Assembly: GCA_009760855.2 (NCBI GenBank)
Contig: WPIO01000007.1
Location: 1,346,001-1,410,000, forward strand
Length of the DNA stretch: 64,000 nucleotides
Direction: 5' to 3'
Origin: Cristatella mucedo
Taxonomy: Eukaryota > Bryozoa > Phylactolaemata > Cristatellidae
Below are positions 28,054 to 38,299 of the stretch, one piece after another. How positions within the stretch are numbered: position 1 is the stretch's first letter; every line of letters starts with the position of its first letter. Made by a program: the position numbers and the translations under genes. The notes under the pieces were generated by a model, which saw nothing but the letters and a program-made list of their open reading frames with translations, was not told where the DNA came from and made no database searches.

Positions 28054-28600
28054 ATCGCCTCTCTTTCTTCTGCGCGAATGAGGCAAGAGTGGCGGCGGCG
28101 GCGGCGGCGGCGGCGGCGTCTGCTTCCGCACATCTGCCCGCGAGCGAAACCGGCTCGAGACGACTCGAGGCGGCGCTGAAGCGACGGCTCGAGTCGTCTC
28201 GGCGCGATCCGATCGATCTCACGGTTTCGCCGCCGATCGCATGGCGCTCGCACTGGGCACCATTATCTCGCCGCAGAACTTCGGCGGGATCTGTGGGATC
28301 GTCTGGAATGGCGATTGCGCGCCCCGTCGCCTCTGTTCGGCTCTGACCGAGGACGCGACAGCGGTGCGGCAGCCGAGGCTATGCACTAGAAAGCTCCAGC
28401 CGCCCTTGGTCAGCTTCCCCGGGTTGGCTGGCTCGGATAAGGCGCAGCGGAGCGCCTGGTTTCCGCGAAGCAATACGGCTGCGCGAGCATTCCTTGGCCG
28501 CCTCGCGGTACGGCTACCGCCAGCTCTTTCTTCGCTTCTCCGAACGCCCGGCACACGTTAACGAACCCGAGGCCTGAAAGTCGGACCGGACGCCGAGGCC
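26340..28600. other. CpG-rich DNA with (AAAG)n and (GGC)n
   Basis: GC-rich blocks at about 26340-27030 and 27720-28600, (AAAG)n at 28018-28053, (GGC)n at 28090-28118, and a 14 bp perfect inverted repeat at 28156-28169/28188-28201. The many overlapping frames (for example 28241-28561 plus) are not supported. Confidence 0.6.
26787..27054 (-). CDS. RhoGEF gene: second coding exon (low complexity)
   Basis: A 268-base exon on the minus strand. The acceptor CGTTCGCCGTTGCAG precedes 27054; the donor GTGAGT lies at 26786-26781. It enters with one base completing a codon, exactly what the start exon at 29.3 kb (two bases left over) requires, and leaves phase 0, which matches the 22.7 kb exon. The peptide runs NNAKKRLPSQSDPAGVARG, then SVNGRTSSDSALGDQLQLQL, a Gln run, and YSKEQPRVGGGSPPCFANCS. 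It is Ser/Gln-rich and basic, without a recognised domain. The frame stays open past the donor, so the exon boundary rests on the consensus GTGAGT. Link to the DH exons is inferred from strand and phase. Confidence 0.6.
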
Positions 28601-28697
28601 AAGCAGCGACGGTGCTCGCGAGAGAAACCTCGCTAAGCGCTTCTCTCGGATTCTTTCCACGTCTACGTCCCTCGGGTCTTTACCGAGTTCCCCTACT

Positions 28698-28733
28698 ATC
28701 GCTGTCTGTCTGTCTGTCTGTCTATCTGTCTGC

Positions 28734-28773
<40 letters not shown>

Positions 28774-28885
28774 GTCTCTTTCTGTCTGTCTGTCTCTCTC
28801 TCTTTCTGTCTCTCTCTCGCTGTCTGTCTGTCTCTCTGTCTCTGTCTGTCTCTGTCTGTCTGTCTGTCTCTCTGTCTCTCTCCCT
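28698..28885. repeat. (TCTG)n/(TC)n microsatellite
   Basis: About 190 bases of TCTG and TCTC units, mixed. Confidence 0.95.
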
Positions 28886-29306
28886 TCTCGCCGCTCTTCC
28901 TCCGACTCTCCGTCTCTCTACTTCTTCTCGCTTTTCGCCTCTCCACCTCGCTCTGTCTTCCGTCTCCCTCCTCTGCTCTGCTCTGCTCTCCTCAACTCGT
29001 CCCGCTACGCATCCACCGTCGCTCTCTTAAGGCCGTGGCTCCCACCGTCGTCTCTCTCCTCGCGTCGCAGGCACCGCTCACTGGCGGCGCGAGGCCAGGC
29101 CTTGCCTCGCTCACGTTTCCGGCCTTGTCGGAGCCTGGCTCCCTGCGCTGCAGCGGTCGAGCGGACGCAGATAGCCGAGCTCAGCCCAGCCCGGCCTAGC
29201 CCAGCCTAGTGCGGATGGCTAGCAGGTGCTCGGCGCGGCGGCGGGCGGGCGGGCGGCTCGAGCGCTATACGCACTACGCACGTCTACCGACGCCGGGCGT
29301 TCTTAC

Positions 29307-29449
29307 TTGTACTCGACGTCGTCGGCGAGGCTCTCAAAGGACGCGCTGTCGGCCGTCGCGAGAGGCGGCGGCGGCGTACACTGGACGGCGACGTCGCGTT
29401 GCCACGGGAACCTGCAGTCTGCTGTCGGCCCGCTTATGTCGAAGTCCAT
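29307..29449 (-). CDS. RhoGEF gene: probable start exon
   Basis: ATG at 29449 sits in a near-ideal animal start context (CCAGCCATGGAC). The frame reads MDFDISGPTADCRFPWQRDV, then CTPPPPLATADSASF and ESLADDVEY for 47 codons plus two bases, and ends at a strong donor (GTAAGA, 29306-29301). The two left-over bases (AA) join in frame with the exon at 27054. The peptide has no known domain: an acidic N-terminus and a short Pro run. The frame is open upstream of the ATG, so an earlier start in the CpG-rich DNA cannot be excluded. Assignment to the RhoGEF gene is inferred from the chain of compatible phases, not from homology. Confidence 0.6.
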
Positions 29450-30373
29450 GGCTGGAGTGGCGGCGGAGGCGGTGGCGGAGGCGGCCGCGGCGAGCGCGCC
29501 CTCGCTCTCGCTCTCTGGTAGCCGGTACCCGCGCTGCGGCCAGCTGGCTGGCGGGCTACGAGCCGGCCGGCGGAGGTCGCGTGGGGCACGCGTTAATTCG
29601 AAGTCGCTGCCGCCGCCGCCGCAATGGGAGTAATCCGGATTTCAGGGATTACGATCGATTCCGCGGATTCTGGCGCCGCACCAGGAAGGCTGCCTGAGCC
29701 CGCGCCTCCGGCGTCGCGCCTCCGGCGCTCCTCTGACGCCTCCTGGCTAGCTCGCCAATGGCCAACGGCTAGCTCGGCCACTGCGCGGCGGCCTGCGGCA
29801 GGAGGAGCGCCCGGAGGCTGCAGCGCCGGAGCGGCCGCCCGAGTCCGGTCGGTGGAGTCGTCCGAAGTCCTCCGTCGTCCTCGAGAGAGAGAGGGAGAGA
29901 GCGGTCAGCTGGCTGCCGGCAGCGATGCTGTGCGCGGCGACGCGATCGCGAATCCTACGAAGGCGGCGGTGGCGGCGGCAGCTGGTCCTCTGGATGACCG
30001 CGGAAGGTATCTAAGGTATCGCCAGCGATAGGCCGACCACCGGAAGTCCGCATGCCCCGACCGGTGGCCAATGGGCGCTCACCGCTGGATCGCAGCCGGG
30101 CGGGAGCTCTCGCTGAATGGCGCGCCCGCCGTGGCCGCTTTGTACGAACGCTCCGATGCAAGAAAGGCGATATTTACTCACCCGCCGAGACGTCGGCCAG
30201 CTCAAACGTACTGACTGTATCTTTTGCTGCGCTTTAGCTACAGAGTGACGTCAAAAAGGCACGCGGCTTTCCATTGGCATCCTTACTCGAGGCCCAGTAA
30301 GCCGACGGCGACGACGCCGGCATCGAAAAGACGCCCGACATCGGGCCCTGCGTCAGTGCTCGGAGGACCGACG

Positions 30374-30377
30374 AATG

Positions 30378-30428
<51 letters not shown>

Positions 30429-30438
30429 GGCGGCGGCG
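30374..30438. repeat. (GGC)n trinucleotide repeat
   Basis: About 20 GGC units with one GGT interruption, roughly 0.95 kb upstream of the predicted start codon at 29449. Confidence 0.95.
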
Positions 30439-31129
30439 CCTGCTTCCGAGCTCAGCCGTTGCTGGCGAGCTCAAGCGGCTGCGACTGGGGCGAGGCTAGC
30501 TCGCAGGATCGGCCACTTTTCGTACCGCTCCCGTGGCGCACGCCCCGGCTAGTCAGGCGCCGCGAAGCCGCGGCGCGCTCGGTGGCTGCGGCTCCGGCAG
30601 CTGGGTGCTCGCAGCTGCCGGCAGACCGACGCTTTATCTAAGCTGTTGCGATAAGACCGCTGGCGAGTTGAAAAGCTGCCGCGGCTACCGCTATCCCGTC
30701 GCCTTCGCCGCCAGGTCGCATTTCGTAGTCCTCTGAGAAAGCGACTCGTCTCATCTGCCGGACTCTCTCCATGGACACTTCCGAGAGTGGCGAGCTAGCG
30801 GCAAGGCCGCGAACCTCCGTGCACTCACTGCCGCCGCCGCCGCCGCCGCCGCCGCAGAGTGCTGCTAGGCGCCAAGGGCCGTTTGCTTCCCAACGTCCAT
30901 TGCCCCAAGCACGCCGGAAGTGTTAGTTAACTTCATTTCAAGCCGCTCTGCTGCGAGAGCAGCCTACTCCTACTCTATCTAGAGAGTTTAGGGAACTATA
31001 GTCGACTGGATGACACGGCTCTCGCATTCTAATTAGCGACGGGCGCTCGAAAAGAGCAAACTTTCAGAGGTCCGGGGGAGGGTACAGTCAGAATTCGGTC
31101 AAATTTCACCAGTACCGATCGCATTAATA

Positions 31130-31191
31130 CAGTGGTCCTCAACCCTCCTAATGCCACGACCCTTTGGTACAGTTCAGGTTGAGAACCGCAG
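31130..31191 (-). mobile_element. Internally deleted SPIN-type hAT remnant
   Basis: A 62 bp element with ends CAGTGGTCCTCAACC and GGTTGAGAACCGCAG. Inside, CTAATGCCACGACCCTTTGG is the reverse complement of the SPIN right-end interior, so the core has been lost and only the ends remain. Flanks CATTAATA and TACGAATA are poor as a target duplication. Related to the 187 bp copy at 7.3 kb. Confidence 0.75.
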
Positions 31192-31309
31192 TACGAATAC
31201 ATGGTCGAGCCAATAAATATGCAGACGTGTGATTGCAATACGCATTCAAAATCACCGACTTCAGTATTCCTGCTGTAAGACGACGGCCTGAGAGAGTTCT
31301 TTTGAGCAA

Positions 31310-32000
31310 TTGAACACAGAGGGGCAGTTGTCCGTTGCCTCGTCGTCGTCGTCGCCGCCGCCGCCGCCGCTGGTGGGGACGCTACGCAAAGCACAGCTTC
31401 CGTCATCCGGCTGCGGCAGCACTGGCACGAGGCGAGACACTGCTTCGTGCGGCGGCGGCGGCGGCGTCGAACTGCAGCGCGGCGCCGATCCGTCAGAGGC
31501 GAGCGAGAGGTGCCGGGGAGGCGACGCGCGCCTTCTGCCGCGTCGCGAGCGGAGCGCACGATGTTAGCTCCACATCGAAGGAAGCGAGAGATAGATAGAA
31601 GGAAGCGAGAGATAGATAGAAGGAAGCGAGAGATAGATAGAAGGAAGCGAGAGATAGCGGCTGCTGCGAGAGCCCTCGCGAGGGGATTTCTTGCTCTCGA
31701 CGCGGCTCGCTGGCGCGGGGCAAAGAATTGAAATTGTCCTTCAGCCGCCTTCGAATGGCGCGTCGTCGCCGCCGCAAGTGGACAGCGCGTGTGAGACTCG
31801 AGGAGAATGTTCTCCTTGACTGGGACGCGTGCTGCGAGGGTGGACGTGAAACCGCTCAGTGAACCGCGGACGACCTGAACGCACGAGACCGAGAAATCCC
31901 AATCGTCGAGGTCCCAGCGCTCCGGGCTCGATTTTGTAGTCCCGACGCAGCCGGCGGGGTAATTTATGACACGGCACGCCCCGACGATCAATTCGGATAC
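31310..32000. other. CpG-rich DNA, no firm gene
   Basis: (CCG)n and GGC-rich. A 320-codon minus-strand frame (31991-31029) crosses the minisatellite at 31577 and the SPIN remnant, so it is almost certainly not a gene. Confidence 0.5.
31577..31657. repeat. 21 bp minisatellite, nearly four units
   Basis: Unit GAAGGAAGCGAGAGATAGATA repeated head to tail without change; the fourth unit lacks its last three bases. Because 21 is a multiple of 3, the minus strand reads as a repeated ISRFLLS heptapeptide. Confidence 0.95.
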
Positions 32001-32076
32001 GCGCGAAGCTAATGATTTATTCCAGCCGACGGGCTGTCGAGCTAATCCTGCGCACGCACCTACGACCCGCGGGGAT

Positions 32077-32099
32077 TGAGAGAGAGAGGGAGAGAGAGT

Positions 32100-32178
<79 letters not shown>

Positions 32179-32256
32179 CAGAGTTAGAGGCAGGTAGTGA
32201 CCGGGGGAGAGAGAGGCAGAGTTAGAGGCAGGTAGTGACCGGGGGAGAAAGAGAGA

Positions 32257-32348
<92 letters not shown>

Positions 32349-32410
32349 AGAGTTAGATGCAGGTAGTGACCGGGTGAGAGAGAGAGAGAGTGAGGCAGTG
32401 AGAGAGAGTG

Positions 32411-32469
<59 letters not shown>

Positions 32470-32470
32470 C
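32077..32470. repeat. (GA)n polypurine tract with a repeated spacer
   Basis: About 390 bases of GA dinucleotides. A ~28-base spacer (GGCAGAGTTAGAGGCAGGTA and the following GTGACCGG) occurs three times within it, near 32178, 32216 and 32347, so the array grew by duplication of a larger unit. Confidence 0.95.
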
Positions 32471-33081
32471 AGAGCTGCTGGAGCTCACATGCAGCTCATT
32501 ATGCTCACGATGCATACATGCATGCATGCGTGCAAGCGAATGCCAAGCGATTAAATTCACCCAGAAAAGTAACGGAGGAGTGACATCTGCAAAATCGAGA
32601 ATTTTAAAAATTTTGCTCAAGCGCTTGCTGTGAGGCTCATTGATCGTACGCTTTTTGGTCATTTTTTCCATAGTTCGCCGCGCTCGTGAGACGCTTTTTG
32701 GTGCACTTGTCGACGATGCGCGGCGTCCAGTAGCCGCCGCCCTCATACTGGCACGCAGCTGATCTGGCGCTCCCCGTCGTGCAGCGAACGGTCGAAATCG
32801 TACGGCGCCTGCGAGGCCGGCGAGACCGTCGAGGCCAGCGTGAGTGCGACCGCGCTGGCTGCGCGCGTGTGAGCCGACGCCAACCTGCTGCGAGACCTGA
32901 GGGCGCCCTGCGTGCCCACGTCAGCGGCGCCATCGATTGAAGGAGCTGACGCCAGAGATGCTGCGCCGTCTGGCGTGCGCGCAGGCCGGTAAGTGAAGCG
33001 ACGGTGCTCGCGCTTCACGACCCATGAGCCATGGAATCCAGCCCTGCTGTAGGAGATCCTGCATTGACCCGTGCAAGCGGC
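32471..33081. other. GC-rich DNA, possible unrecognised minus-strand frame
   Basis: A minus-strand frame ending at 32637 reads QYEGGGYWTPRIVDKCTKKR after a possible acceptor (CTGCGTGCCAG near 32748). It looks protein-like but has no recognised family and no clear donor. An overlapping frame with an ATG at 32746 runs into the GA repeat. Not called as a gene. Confidence 0.25.
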
Positions 33082-33240
33082 TGCGACCTCCACCGCCGCC
33101 TGCGACCTCCGCCGCCGCCTGCGACCTCCGCCGCCGCCTGCGACCTCCGCCGCCGCCTGCGACCTACGCCGCCGCCAGCGACCTACGCAGCCGCCACCTT
33201 CGACCTACGCCGCCGCCGCCACCTGCGAACTACGTCGTCG
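33082..33240. repeat. 19 bp GC-rich minisatellite
   Basis: Unit TGCGACCTCCGCCGCCGCC, period 19, first unit at 33082 and then 33101, 33120, 33139 and 33158; it decays after 33177. The period is not a multiple of three, so every frame cycles through the unit. Confidence 0.9.
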
Positions 33241-33439
33241 CCGCCGCCGCCGCCGCCATAGAGCGTTTCCGAGTGAAAACCGCGGTTAGGCGTGCCTCGC
33301 TGGCAGCGGAGCCGTAACGCAACACTTCCGAAGACCATCGCCCCCCCCCCATCGAGCGAAAGCTCACCGTAGACGCGGATGAGCACGTCAGTTCCGTCGT
33401 CGGAAGACCCGGATGAAGTGAAGTACGAAATGTGAGCCG

Positions 33440-33800
33440 GAATGTCGCAAATGCATAGACCAATTTTGATGCGGCATCCCTCTCTAAGAAGGCCCAACTT
33501 TTAGCTAAATTGCGTAGCTGAAAATAGGCAAACTTGACTTGGAGCCGATGTGGTAGTCTAGTGATAGGTCACCTTGGAGCAGCAGATCAAGATGGTGTTA
33601 AGATGCTACAGGAGAAATGCTGGCTGTGCCTATTTTGAGTGCGCAATTTTCCGATGTCTGTATAACGCTAGGTTTCCCAAAAACTAATAAGGTGATTTTA
33701 TAGCCATTCAATTTGAGATGGTCATCCAAGCTGCCATACAAGTGTTACTGTCATCAATCATGCAGTAAGGATGTTGAGAGACTTACTGGCGCTCGACAAG
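33440..33800 (-). mobile_element. Old L2-type LINE fragment
   Basis: On the minus strand it corresponds to the RT palm/thumb region (counterparts of TWMAANFLKLNDDKT, then GKPSVIQRL and the segment with SAYFQLRNLAK). It is strongly diverged with frame breaks and lacks both ends. Confidence 0.8.
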
Positions 33801-34190
33801 ACTAATCGAAGCACATGTACATAATTCGCATTTATCTGAATTATGATTGCTGGCAACCGGCCGTGTCATAATCTACGGTTCATCTACAGTAAAGCCCAAG
33901 TCACGAAATAGTCAGTCGGTAACGCTCTCGGCCTGAAGCCAGGCAGTTCAGTCGCGCTCCGGGTCTCGCATGAGAGGTAGTGCACGCTACGGCTGGTGCT
34001 AGACATCTGCAGCCTTCCTTGACTGTCGAATAGACAGTTCGACGCCGCGGACATGGTCTCAGTTATATTTAGGTAGGGACGCTCTTCATTAGTGCCGGGT
34101 TTCGCGACACTCGGCATTCCTGCATGTATTGACGGCGAACCCGCAAGTCGCTAGCCTCGGATCAAAGGCTCTGGGGCTTCGCTAGAATTC
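33801..34190. other. Non-coding DNA, nothing firm
   Basis: A tRNA-like stretch around 33910-33965 was looked at and not accepted. Nothing else is seen. Confidence 0.4.
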
Positions 34191-36650
34191 GTCATGCGTC
34201 GGCGGGCCAGGTCTGGCGCCTCCGCTGCGAGTCCTGCATTTGCGGCCTAAGGACTCAGAGTGCAGAAGCTACGTTCGCCACGCCGGTGAGCTGGCTAATC
34301 GCGATCGCCTGCCTCGTCGTCGCGTCCCTCGGCTAGCGTATTATCTTCCGGCGTCCAGTCTTCGCGTCATCGATTGACGCTTCCGTTTAGTATGCAATGC
34401 GGCAGAGTCATAAGAAAATCTGTTTCGATCCTTGTGCCGCCGCCTTCGGCGGGGGCGGGGCGGGCGGACAAACGCCAGGTCGGCGCTCCGTCGGACAGCA
34501 GGAAGCCGTCGGCGGGCGACCGCCGCCGGCGCTGCCGCGCTGCTGGTCACGCGGCGAGCGAGCACGCTTCCCTCGCTCGGCTCCTTGCGCAACGGCTCTG
34601 GCATTCGATCGTGCGGCGGATTTCGTCGAACAAGCTGGAACCCGCAGCTCGATCCGCGCTGCGGTGAGCAAGCCGCTCGAGCAGGAAGGATTCCGCACGC
34701 CGCTCCAGTGAGGCGTTTCGCAACGTGCCAGCGGAAGGTCATCGATTGCGTAACCATTAGCGGGCGGCGACGAGTCGGTAGAGGGAGCTCGATGCAGACG
34801 ACCGCGCCCCTTGCACGAGTGCCTGTCCGCGGCGGCCCCGGGGGCTCTGAAAAGGAATTGGCATTAGTTAGCAATCGCCGTCGGTCGTCTTTCGCGGTGC
34901 CGCTCGACTCCACTTCGGGCTCCTATTTCTCAAGCGATGAGAACGAATCGAGTTTGCTGCCAGCGTTCCTGCGTTGCACCGGAAGGTGTACGCTTCTTCC
35001 TCGCTTTGGGGTCTCAGCGCGGCGTGAAGAACCTTTCCGGAAGTCGTGGTCTTGGGGCCGCCTAGCTAATGCGGCGTTGTTTATAAGCATAGAGGCAGCT
35101 CACTTTCTACTATGGGCGCGGTGTCTACAGCAAGCTGTTCAGCATGGTCTCCAGCGGCTGTTTATGTGTCCTTTAAATAACCGCGATTTGGAGATGGTCT
35201 TTTTTAGTTTAGGGCTCACGATTTTGAGTGCCATATTTAGGGGTTGTGTTTTTTGGGTTTGTGATTTAGAGGTTAGACTTTGCATTTCCTTTGATTGAGG
35301 TTTTGGATTTAGAGTTTTGGTTTTTGGTTTTTGTGTTTAGGTTTTTTGGGAGAAATTCTAAGCAGAAATGATGTCAAATCGTCGTGCCCACTCGCAGAAA
35401 GCAAGATGGCTACTCGAATAAATGACGCCGCGTCACCTGAAGCAAACGGCGAAAGCTGAAGCTCACGTCATGGAGCTTTTAGTTCGTACGCTGCCAGTGC
35501 CCGGAAATCACTTCCGACTGAGATAACCAGAGGCGTCCACTATAAGGTGGTTGCTAAGGTCTCGGCGCTTCTAGTCAGCTTGCTCCGTAGTCGCCGCCCC
35601 GAACGGAGCGTGGCCGGTTTTGCAAGCCGGTCCTCAGCTAGAGCGAGCGAGCCCGCTGGCGTGCGGGACCCGATGGGTTTGACTATTCGGGCTCGCCGGC
35701 CGCTCGACGACATGCGAGAAAGTGCGTCGGCGGCAGGCATCGCAGTCGTCAAAGAGCATCAGCAGCAGCAGCGCCTCGCCCATCGTAAGACTCGGCTACA
35801 GCAGCTCGCTACGGCTTCAGCACGGCAGTGACTCGGTGATGGTGCGGCTACGCTACGGCGGTGGCCCGGCCGGCGGCGGTGGTGCTCCGACGAGAAACGC
35901 TTGGCTGCTGCAGGCGGCATCTGAGTGAGAAGGACGCGGCGACCGATCGGCGGCGGCGGCGGCGGCGGCGGCGGCGACGCAGGAGACGGTCCTCCGCCGG
36001 CGATGCACGACCGGCCGCGCCGCCGCTTCCCCCCAGCAATTCGATTCGCTGCCCCTTCCCCTTCCCCGGTGCAATTCCGCCGGTCGTGGGAGTGGGGCCT
36101 CTTGTTTTCCTTCCAGCTGCCACAACGACCGACGGCGACGCCGGCGTCTCAAGACCGTCATGGCCACCTGCGGCGGCGGAAAAAGTTGCATTCCTTACTC
36201 GTGAATGTGGACAGACCGATGTGTCAATGTCGGATTACCGGGTCTTGTCCCGAGGACGCCAGCTGGGCGGCCCAGCTCGAGTTGTAGGCGCGCTGCTCGC
36301 TGGGAGAGGCTCCCGCGCGAACGCCAGCGGTCGAGGAATCGGAGCGAGAGCACCATGCCGGTCTTGCGTCGAAAAACCCCGGTTTAATGACGTGAAAGTC
36401 GTCAACAAGTCCGAGTTCTGAGTGACCTTGACATTTTTCGGTGCGGCTGCTGCTACTCCTGGTGCTTCCCCATGCTAAATGCCAGGGGAAGGGGTTACTG
36501 AGGCTGCAGCGGCACACTCGAGCTGTGTCGGGATCACCAGGCCAGCATAAGGCACCGCTAAGGCTCGGCCCCGGCGGAGGGAGGGGGAGCGAACCGCTTC
36601 CTGCGTGCTCTAGCGCTAATGCCATTCGACGAGCTGCAGCAGCATCGATA
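34191..36650. other. CpG-rich block with GT-rich insert
   Basis: CpG-dense at 34190-35060 and 35560-36400, with (GGC)n at 35951-35976. A 288-codon plus-strand frame (34432-35298) has Arg/Ser-rich composition typical of CpG-rich DNA and runs into the GT-rich stretch at 35.2 kb, so it is not called as a gene. Confidence 0.5.
35190..35352 (+). repeat. C-poor, T/G-rich strand-asymmetric stretch
   Basis: About 160 bases where the plus strand is nearly all T, G and A, with repeated TTTAG(G/A)G-like words (TTTAGGG, TTTAGGGG, TTTAGAGG, TTTAGAG, TTTAGG). It resembles a degenerate telomere-like or purine-skewed repeat and sits inside otherwise GC-rich DNA. Confidence 0.6.
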
Positions 36651-36731
36651 GTGCGGCGGCAGTTCGTTAAGTCCGCTTTCATTGACTGTCAAAAAACGCT
36701 TCACCTTTCTGCTTCCCTGCTCAGTGAAGAA

Positions 36732-37328
<597 letters not shown>

Positions 37329-37826
37329 CATTCTCAAGTTCTTACGCTGACCCACAATGCCCGCCACGGATTGGCTCTTTCGTATCTAGCTGAACTGCTG
37401 CATCAGTTTCAGCCTGTTTGCGCCCTCAGGTCCTGTGTGGACAATAAATTAGCTGTCCCATTCCTCCACCTAAAGACCGTTGGCGACAGAAGCTTTAGCT
37501 CTGCAGATCCTAGACTGTGGAACTCGCTTCCACAATTCTTACGCAACGACATCTACTCTCCAACTGCCGACTATGGCACATCTTTTTCAGCGGTCCTGAA
37601 CTGCTACTTCTATGCTACTCACTACCTCAACTGCTCTCCTGACTCTGCTATGCTTCCCACTTTCTCTTTGTTGCGTGAGACGAAGTCTGTTGGCTACCGA
37701 ATGCGTACCGAAAGCCGCTTAGGCTGTGAGTGAGATATACAAAACTCTCCTGCGTAACACCCACATGGTCTTTATGACTTTGTGGAGTTACCGACGGAGA
37801 TAAATTCCATTACATTCTACAATAAC
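37329..37826 (+). mobile_element. Second L2/CR1-type LINE family, 3' part
   Basis: The plus-strand frame reads ARHGLALSYLAELLHQF, then VPFLHLKTVGDRSFSS and DPRLWNSLPQFLRNDI, the typical C-terminal end of CR1/L2-type reverse transcriptases. The 3' UTR runs to GGAGATAAATTCCATTACATT. Its tail is recovered in reverse at 18.75-18.91 kb. The sequence differs clearly from the (ATT)n-tailed family. It lies directly between the (CT)n tract and the next LINE tail. Confidence 0.85.
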
Positions 37827-38110
37827 AATATAATAATAATAATAATAATGCACTTGATAAAGCGCCCTCAGAGAACTTAATCTCTCTCTAGGCGCTTTAC
37901 ATTTGCTGCAAAGGGAAATGCAATTGAATGGTGAGTAATATCATACTTAATAAACAAACAAAATGAATAACATGGTTAGGGGTGACATGCACAGGGTCAG
38001 CATGCAAATGTGGTTAGTCGCAGCATGCACAGTGTCAGCACGCATAAGCACATCAAGGATGAATCACAGGGACCCACTAAATGCTGTCCTAAATAGGTGT
38101 GTTTTTAAAT
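37827..38110 (-). mobile_element. L2-type LINE 3' UTR copy
   Basis: (ATT)n tail at 37827-37848, the GCACTTGATAAAGCGCC motif, and the 3' UTR up to the last codons of the ORF (38110). Very short 5'-truncated insertion, near identical to the copies at 7.6, 11.7 and 58.8 kb. Confidence 0.92.
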
Positions 38111-38299
38111 TACACTCTCAAATTGATTTAAATTACACATTACACTATATCTCTCTCTCATTCTATTTCTGTCGTTTCTCTCTTGCTCGCCATCTTAACT
38201 ATAATCCCTAATCCCTCAGCTCTCTCACGCTTGAACCAGCATTGCATTGGGTGTTTAGCATCCTTCCCAGGAATGCAGACTTATGGAAAATCTCTCTGC

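Larger units (their letters stand above)
28900..30900. other. CpG island around the RhoGEF start exon
   Basis: CpG-dense DNA surrounds the start exon, with (GGC)n at 30374-30438 and (GCC)n at 30829-30857. Position and composition fit a CpG-island promoter for the minus-strand gene. I see no convincing TATA box on the minus strand upstream of 29449. Confidence 0.55.

Noticed and set aside
31029-31991. 320-codon minus-strand frame
   Set aside because: It crosses a SPIN remnant and a minisatellite, with no recognisable domain or splice support.
33905-33970. tRNA/SINE-like stretch with GTCAGTCGGTAACGCTC
   Set aside because: The possible B box is poor and no cloverleaf or SINE tail is visible.
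34432-35298. 288-codon plus-strand frame
   Set aside because: Arg/Ser-rich composition typical of CpG-rich DNA, ending in the T/G-rich stretch; no family recognised.
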